DNA of 64,000 nucleotides, taken from Ravibacter sp964562455. GTDB taxonomy: Bacteria; Bacteroidota; Bacteroidia; Cytophagales; Spirosomataceae. This document shows positions 60,328-64,000 of this stretch, piece by piece. The notes under the pieces were generated by a model. That model worked only from the letters and a program-made list of their open reading frames with translations. It ran no database searches and had not been told where the DNA came from. The stretch's first letter is position 1. The number at the start of each line of letters is the position of its first letter. A program made the translations under genes and the position numbers. The stretch spans positions 1 through 64,000 of the forward strand of contig CAZLTN010000008.1 of assembly GCA_964562455.1 (NCBI GenBank), read 5' to 3'.

Positions 60328-62022
60328 ATGTCAAAACGTTTCTCCCCTCCGGCAGGTCCCGAACAAATCACCGGGTATTTAAAGAATTTGTCCTGGGTAT
60401 TTGTTTTCCTTGTATTGAATGCCGCCGCACAGCCGCGGGTTATCGATATCAAAGTCACCGGCGCCTATCTCAACCTGCCCGTCAGCCAGAAAGCGGAGCG
60501 AAAGAAAATGACTTTTGAAACGGCCGGAAAACATGATCGCGATTTTGTAATCCGCCTCTCCGACACCCCGGAGTACTGGGTTTTCTGTGATGTGCGGGCA
60601 TACAAAGGACAGACTATACAAATCAGGTATGAGGGGGACCCTGCCGGACTGGGTAAGATTTATCAAAGCAATGAGCCAAACGGTTCGTCACAGTTCTACA
60701 GGGAAAGCAACCGCCCCCAACTCCATTTTACCTCAAGGGTTGGCTGGCTCAACGATCCTAACGGGCTCGTATATTATGACGGTGAATACCATCTTTTTTA
60801 TCAACACAACCCCTATGAACGCGAATGGGAGAACATGCATTGGGGACATGCAGTCAGTAAGGACCTGGTCCACTGGCAGGAGCTGCCCATAGCGCTCTAC
60901 CCCGATCAGCATGGCACGGCGTTTTCGGGGTCTGCGGTCATTGACTATAACAACACATCGGGGCTGGGGTCCGGGAAAAACCCGGCGATGGTTGTTCTTT
61001 ATACCGCCGACGCCCCCGAAAAGCAGGTACAGTGCCTTGCATACAGCCTTGACAAAGGGCGCTCCTGGAGAACTTACGATAAGAATCCCGTAATAGACTC
61101 GAAAGCCCGATGGGGCACCAAAGACACCCGAGACCCGAAAGTGTTCTGGCACGAGCCAATAAAAAAATGGGTAATGGTGCTCCATGAGCGCGACGGGCAT
61201 TCTGTATACAACTCTTCAAACCTGAAAGACTGGACATTCGAAAGTCATATTTCCGGATTCTGGGAGTGTCCTGAATTGTTCGAGCTGCCCGTCGACGGGG
61301 ATCCCCGCCGGAAGATGTGGGTGATGTACGGAGCATCAGGTACCTACATGCTTGGGGATTTTGACGGTAAAAAGTTTACCCCTGTCAGCGGAAAACATCA
61401 AAATGCCAATGGCGCCATTTATGCTGCCCAGACATTTACCAATATCCCTGTCAGCGACGGCCGGCGTATTCAGATCGGCTGGGACCAGATCGACAATCCC
61501 GGCATGCCGTTTAAATCGCAGATGAGCCTGCCTACCGAGCTGACCCTGAAAACGACTTCCAACGGGGTAAGGCTCTTCAGCAAACCCGTAAAGGAGGTAG
61601 ACCTGCTTCAGGGACCGGCCCTTGTTACGAAAAAAAATCTGACAGCCGCTGAAGCAACGCAGTTGTTGCAACCTTATAATAACAACGCCACGCTGCGCAT
61701 CCGTACTACAATAGCACTTTCTCACGCGACTTTGGCGGGGCTGAACCTCTACGGACAGCAGTTGATACGTTATAATATGAGCCCGAACACGCTGAACGGA
61801 ACTTTCTATTCTCCGCCCGAAATGACGTCAATGGAATTTACCGCTGACATCATTATCGATAAAACCTCGGTAGAAGTGTTCATAAACGACGGACATTTCT
61901 CTTACTGTATCGAGCGCCTGCCTGAAACAGGTAATAAGGAAGGATTCCTTTTCCACGGAAAGCATGCTTTTGAAATTAAGAACCTGGAAGTATACCCGAT
62001 GAAATCAATCTGGGAACGATAG
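60328..62022 (+). CDS. Secreted glycoside hydrolase family 32 (levanase/inulinase/invertase-like)
   Basis: 564 residues from the ATG at 60328 (a TTG at 60301 gives nine more). Signal-like hydrophobic segment about 18-33 (WVFVFLVLNAAAQP). An N-terminal accessory strand domain (about 35-125) is followed by the five-bladed GH32 propeller with WLNDPNGLVYYDGEYHLFYQHNP (nucleophile Asp, about 139-161), FSGSAVID, RDPKVFWHE (transition-state stabiliser, about 268) and ECPELF (acid/base Glu, about 313), and a C-terminal beta-sandwich. It cleaves fructans or sucrose. No SusC/SusD, fructokinase or transporter adjoins, so it acts as a stand-alone enzyme. Confidence 0.92.
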   Translation: MSKRFSPPAGPEQITGYLKNLSWVFVFLVLNAAAQPRVIDIKVTGAYLNLPVSQKAERKKMTFETAGKHDRDFVIRLSDTPEYWVFCDVRAYKGQTIQIRYEGDPAGLGKIYQSNEPNGSSQFYRESNRPQLHFTSRVGWLNDPNGLVYYDGEYHLFYQHNPYEREWENMHWGHAVSKDLVHWQELPIALYPDQHGTAFSGSAVIDYNNTSGLGSGKNPAMVVLYTADAPEKQVQCLAYSLDKGRSWRTYDKNPVIDSKARWGTKDTRDPKVFWHEPIKKWVMVLHERDGHSVYNSSNLKDWTFESHISGFWECPELFELPVDGDPRRKMWVMYGASGTYMLGDFDGKKFTPVSGKHQNANGAIYAAQTFTNIPVSDGRRIQIGWDQIDNPGMPFKSQMSLPTELTLKTTSNGVRLFSKPVKEVDLLQGPALVTKKNLTAAEATQLLQPYNNNATLRIRTTIALSHATLAGLNLYGQQLIRYNMSPNTLNGTFYSPPEMTSMEFTADIIIDKTSVEVFINDGHFSYCIERLPETGNKEGFLFHGKHAFEIKNLEVYPMKSIWER

Positions 62023-62049
62023 GCTTTTCTGACTGATCGGTTTACTGAT

Positions 62050-62057
62050 TACCTTTG
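62050..62057 (+). promoter_or_regulatory. -7 box of the DMT transporter gene
   Basis: TACCTTTG (exact TAnnTTTG) ends 7 bp before the ATG at 62065, implying a very short leader. Confidence 0.5.
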
Positions 62058-62064
62058 CAGCCTT

Positions 62065-62961
62065 ATGCAAAGTCAGAAAGTAAAAGGTTACATAGCGGCG
62101 GCAATATCGGCGATTTCATTCGGCCTTATCCCACTTTTTGTAGTACCCGTAAAAAAAGCGGGCATCTCAATGGATGTCACGCTTTTTTACCGTTTTTTCC
62201 TTGGAGGCGTCATGATCGCGCTTTATATGGTTACGCGCGGCATATCGCTCCGGCTGCACCGGTCCGACGTTCCGAAACTCGCGGCCATGGGTGTATTTTA
62301 CGCGCTGTCTTCCGAATTCCTTTTCCAGGGCTATGATCTCCTGACGGTCGGGATCGCTTCCACGCTCATTTACACTTATCCGATTATTATCGCCGTGATA
62401 TTGTATTTCGGCTTCGGCGAGCAGATTTCTCCGGCAGCGAAACTATCCATCGTCCTGGCGACAGCCGGCGTCTTCTGCATGAGCTGGGAAGGGGGTAATC
62501 TGGAATTTAACCTGTATGGTGTAATTATCGTCATGCTGGGCTCGCTTGCGTATGCTTTGTATATGCTGATGGTCAACCGCGGCAACCTGAAAGTCAGAGG
62601 CGTATCGCTGACATGCTACTCTCTTTTGTTTTCGTCTGCCTTTTATGCAGTCAAAACTCTTATAACGGGACAGAGTTTTCTTCTTCCCTCTACCTACTGG
62701 CTGGGCTTCATAGGCGGTTTTTCACTCATTACCACGGTCATTTCGGTGCTTGCGATGGTGATTGCCATCCAACTGATAGATTCTACGCCTACTGCAGTGC
62801 TGGGGGCGCTGGAGCCGGTGGTAGCGGTATGGATAGCCATCATTTTTTTCGGAGAAATAGTTACCTGGAACCTCATTGCCGGAGTGGTCCTGATCATTTC
62901 TGCCTTGTTGGTTAATATCCTGGGAGCCCGCATCAGGACTTTAAGAAGCAAATACCTGTAA
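62065..62961 (+). CDS. EamA/RhaT-type DMT transporter
   Basis: 298 residues with ten hydrophobic segments in two EamA repeats: IAAAISAISFGLIPLFVVPVKKAGIS at the start of the first, and YGVIIVMLGSLAYALYMLMVNR opening the second, ending in PTAVLGALEPVVAVWIAIIFFGEIVTWNLIAGVVLIISALLV. The family exports amino acids or other small metabolites; the substrate is not predictable. Its last 17 codons lie inside the left arm of a 95-bp inverted repeat whose second copy interrupts the Uma2 gene. Confidence 0.9.
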   Translation: MQSQKVKGYIAAAISAISFGLIPLFVVPVKKAGISMDVTLFYRFFLGGVMIALYMVTRGISLRLHRSDVPKLAAMGVFYALSSEFLFQGYDLLTVGIASTLIYTYPIIIAVILYFGFGEQISPAAKLSIVLATAGVFCMSWEGGNLEFNLYGVIIVMLGSLAYALYMLMVNRGNLKVRGVSLTCYSLLFSSAFYAVKTLITGQSFLLPSTYWLGFIGGFSLITTVISVLAMVIAIQLIDSTPTAVLGALEPVVAVWIAIIFFGEIVTWNLIAGVVLIISALLVNILGARIRTLRSKYL

Positions 62962-63006
62962 TACAGGAGCGCTGTTATCAACTTTCCGGAACAAGTCGCT
63001 TTTTTC
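62912..63006 (+). repeat. 95-bp perfect inverted repeat, left arm
   Basis: Covers the end of the DMT transporter gene and the 45 bp after it. The reverse complement is repeated base for base at 63460-63554. The coding context is normal here, so this arm is probably the source copy. Confidence 0.95.
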
Positions 63007-63047
63007 ATTATTCCTGCTTAAATTTAAGGTATCAATATCGTGTAACT

Positions 63048-63624
63048 ATGGAACTTCCACTAAAAATAAGAACCGTAGCAGGACTTACAGACGAAATGTT
63101 TTTTGATCTCTGCCAAGCCAATTCCCAATTAAACCTGGAAAGAGACCGGCATGGAAATATCGTAGTTATGGCACCTACCGGATCTGATACAGGGAATTAT
63201 AATTTCGAATTGAGTTTTCAACTTGGTATTTGGAACCGGAAAACCGGAGCCGGTTATGTATTCGATTCATCGACAGGTTTTATGCTTCCCGACGGAGCAG
63301 TGAGGTCGCCCGATGCATCCTGGATCGCCAAAGAACGGTGGGAAAGTCTTTCGCATGAAGAACGCAGCAGGTTTGCCCCCATTACGCCTGATCTTGTCAT
63401 CGAAGTCAGGTCAGAAAGCGACAGCTTGAAAGAGCTGCAGGAAAAGATGGAAGAATACCGAAAAAAGCGACTTGTTCCGGAAAGTTGATAACAGCGCTCC
63501 TGTATTACAGGTATTTGCTTCTTAAAGTCCTGATGCGGGCTCCCAGGATATTAAAGACGAAGAAAAGCTGAGGTTATCGGGAGAAGAAGTAATGCCCGGA
63601 CTGGAAGTGGATCCCGGATGGTGA
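63048..63624 (+). pseudogene. Uma2-family (PD-D/ExK) endonuclease gene truncated by an inverted copy
   Basis: The 146-residue frame (63048-63488) has the Uma2 core: FDLCQANSQLNLERDRHGNIVVMAPTG, GYVFDSSTGFMLPDGAVRSPDASWIAKERWE, FAPITPDLVIEVRSESDSLKELQEKMEEYRKK. After EYRKK it enters the inverted-repeat arm at 63460 and stops after a few unrelated residues. The normal C-terminus reappears in another frame at 63556-63624 (DEEKLRLSGEEVMPGLEVDPGW then stop). The active-site PD...ExR/K part is intact (SPDASW, VIEVRSES), so the truncated product might still fold, but about 30 central-to-late residues are gone. Confidence 0.85.
63460..63554 (-). repeat. 95-bp perfect inverted repeat, right arm
   Basis: Exact reverse complement of 62912-63006, inserted in or replacing the 3' part of the Uma2 gene. 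The arms enclose a 453-bp loop with most of the Uma2 gene. Its length roughly equals the stretch of Uma2 that is missing. Confidence 0.95.
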
Positions 63625-63659
63625 AAAGCCCGGCCACACACTGATGCAGCCGGTCTTTT
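63624..63659. terminator. Bidirectional terminator between the Uma2 remnant and the M3 peptidase gene
   Basis: AAAAGCCCGGC (63624-63634) pairs with GCCGGTCTTTT (63649-63659), one mismatch, 14-nt loop. The flanking A/T runs act as U-tracts in either direction. Confidence 0.7.
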
Positions 63660-63669
63660 GATTATTTTT

Positions 63670-64000
63670 CTAATTCAACCCCCTCTTTTTCATAAGATGC
63701 ACCGGATCAGGATCGGCGCCTCTGAAAAGGCGATAAAGCTCTGCAGGCTTACCGGTATTGCCGCGCTCGAGGATGTTCTTCCTGAAAGAGGCGGCGGTAG
63801 ACTGATCGAATAACGATTTCTCTTTGAATGCGGCAAATGCATCGGTATCAAGGACTCCCGCCCAGATGTAGCTGTAATACCCGGCAGAATAGCCCCCGGA
63901 AAAAATGTGCTGAAAGTAAGTGCTCCTGTATCGCGGGATAATTTCGTCTATCAGCCCGATCTTCTTCATTGAAGCAGCTTCAAATTCGTTGGCACCCGCC
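63670..64000 (-). CDS. M3-family peptidase (Dcp/oligopeptidase-type), C-terminal part (cut by window edge)
   Basis: 110 codons visible; the frame stays open to the right edge, so the N-terminal part with the HEXXH zinc site lies outside. The visible tail has IDEIIPRYRSTYFQHIFSGGYSAGYYSYIWAGVLDTDAFAAFKE, the strongly conserved substrate-binding region (RYRSTYFxHIFxGGYxAGYYSY) of peptidyl-dipeptidase Dcp and oligopeptidase A. It cleaves short peptides. Because the sequence is at the edge, signal peptide and operon cannot be judged. Confidence 0.92.
   Translation of the reverse strand, partial: AGANEFEAASMKKIGLIDEIIPRYRSTYFQHIFSGGYSAGYYSYIWAGVLDTDAFAAFKEKSLFDQSTAASFRKNILERGNTGKPAELYRLFRGADPDPVHLMKKRGLN

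Noticed and set aside
60328..62022. GH32 gene as part of a polysaccharide utilisation locus
   Set aside because: No SusC/SusD pair, fructokinase, sugar transporter or sensor lies beside it within the window.
1..64000. tRNA or rRNA genes
   Set aside because: No cloverleaf-like gap sequence with a T-loop GTTCGA motif or rRNA-like stretch was noticed; nearly all sequence is accounted for by protein genes.

Overview
The window comes from a Bacteroidota (Bacteroidetes) chromosome, most likely an aerobic, pigmented, free-living or plant/soil-associated lineage of the Cytophagales/Sphingobacteriales/Chitinophagales type. The evidence is: a fused CcoN-CcoO cbb3 oxidase with a mono-heme CcoP; a flexirubin/aryl-polyene type fatty-acid-like pigment cluster; a TonB receptor paired with a DUF4374 lipoprotein; a TlpA protein with a DUF4369 head; DUF1080 and TAT-exported Gfo/Idh/MocA proteins; and Bacteroidota-style -7 promoter boxes (TAnnTTTG) before many genes. 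I cannot name the genus. No rRNA, tRNA, transposase gene or CRISPR array is visible.

Layout. (1) 0.1-9 kb, minus strand: a complete cbb3 oxidase operon (ccoI-ccoS-ccoNO-ccoP-ccoG-fixH-SafE). It is preceded by two Crp/Fnr-like palindromes 22 bp apart, the proximal one placed 41.5 bp upstream of the start predicted from a -7-like box. (2) 9.2-18.2 kb, minus strand: a thirteen-gene, tightly overlapping pigment operon with two ACPs, two full ketosynthases, two Cys-less ketosynthase-like proteins, two hotdog dehydratases, a thioesterase, an acyltransferase, a LolA-like carrier, a polysaccharide deacetylase and a GT2-DUF2062 glycosyltransferase. Ketoreductase, ammonia-lyase and exporter genes are absent, so the pathway must be completed elsewhere. 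(3) 18.5-27.2 kb: sugar-related secreted proteins (DUF1080, a cupredoxin-dehydrogenase fusion), a UPF0261 protein, an RluA-type pseudouridine synthase, and a PolX-LacI gene pair. (4) 27.4-35.2 kb: an OmpR-type two-component system followed by a CzcCBA-like RND metal efflux system. (5) 35.4-41.1 kb: housekeeping genes (Tex, peptide deformylase, omega-amidase) with small unknowns. (6) 41.2-45.9 kb: an iron/siderophore uptake locus (DUF4374, TonB receptor, divergent AraC regulator). (7) 45.9-54.8 kb: EtfAB, GatC/GatB, TlpA, ProC and an Omp85-like barrel. (8) 54.9-64 kb: a MocA oxidoreductase, an uncharacterised 594-residue protein, an MFS exporter, a DUF805 protein, a GH32 enzyme, a DMT transporter, a broken Uma2 gene and the tail of an M3 peptidase.

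Three items deserve most attention. First, the 594-residue protein carries upstream an operator nearly identical to the one before the cbb3 operon, and has features of an FMN TIM-barrel enzyme with an extra Cys-rich tail. Second, a perfect 95-bp inverted repeat flanks and truncates the Uma2 gene; its second arm is an inverted copy of the 3' end of the neighbouring transporter gene. Third, there are several small dispersed repeat families: a MITE-like element, GATGTGNN octamer arrays, and a CGTCTCTAC/GCAGAGACG hairpin family.

All functional statements come from motif reading without database searches. Start codons were moved from the longest possible frame to an internal ATG where promoter position, overlap with neighbours or family length favoured it.
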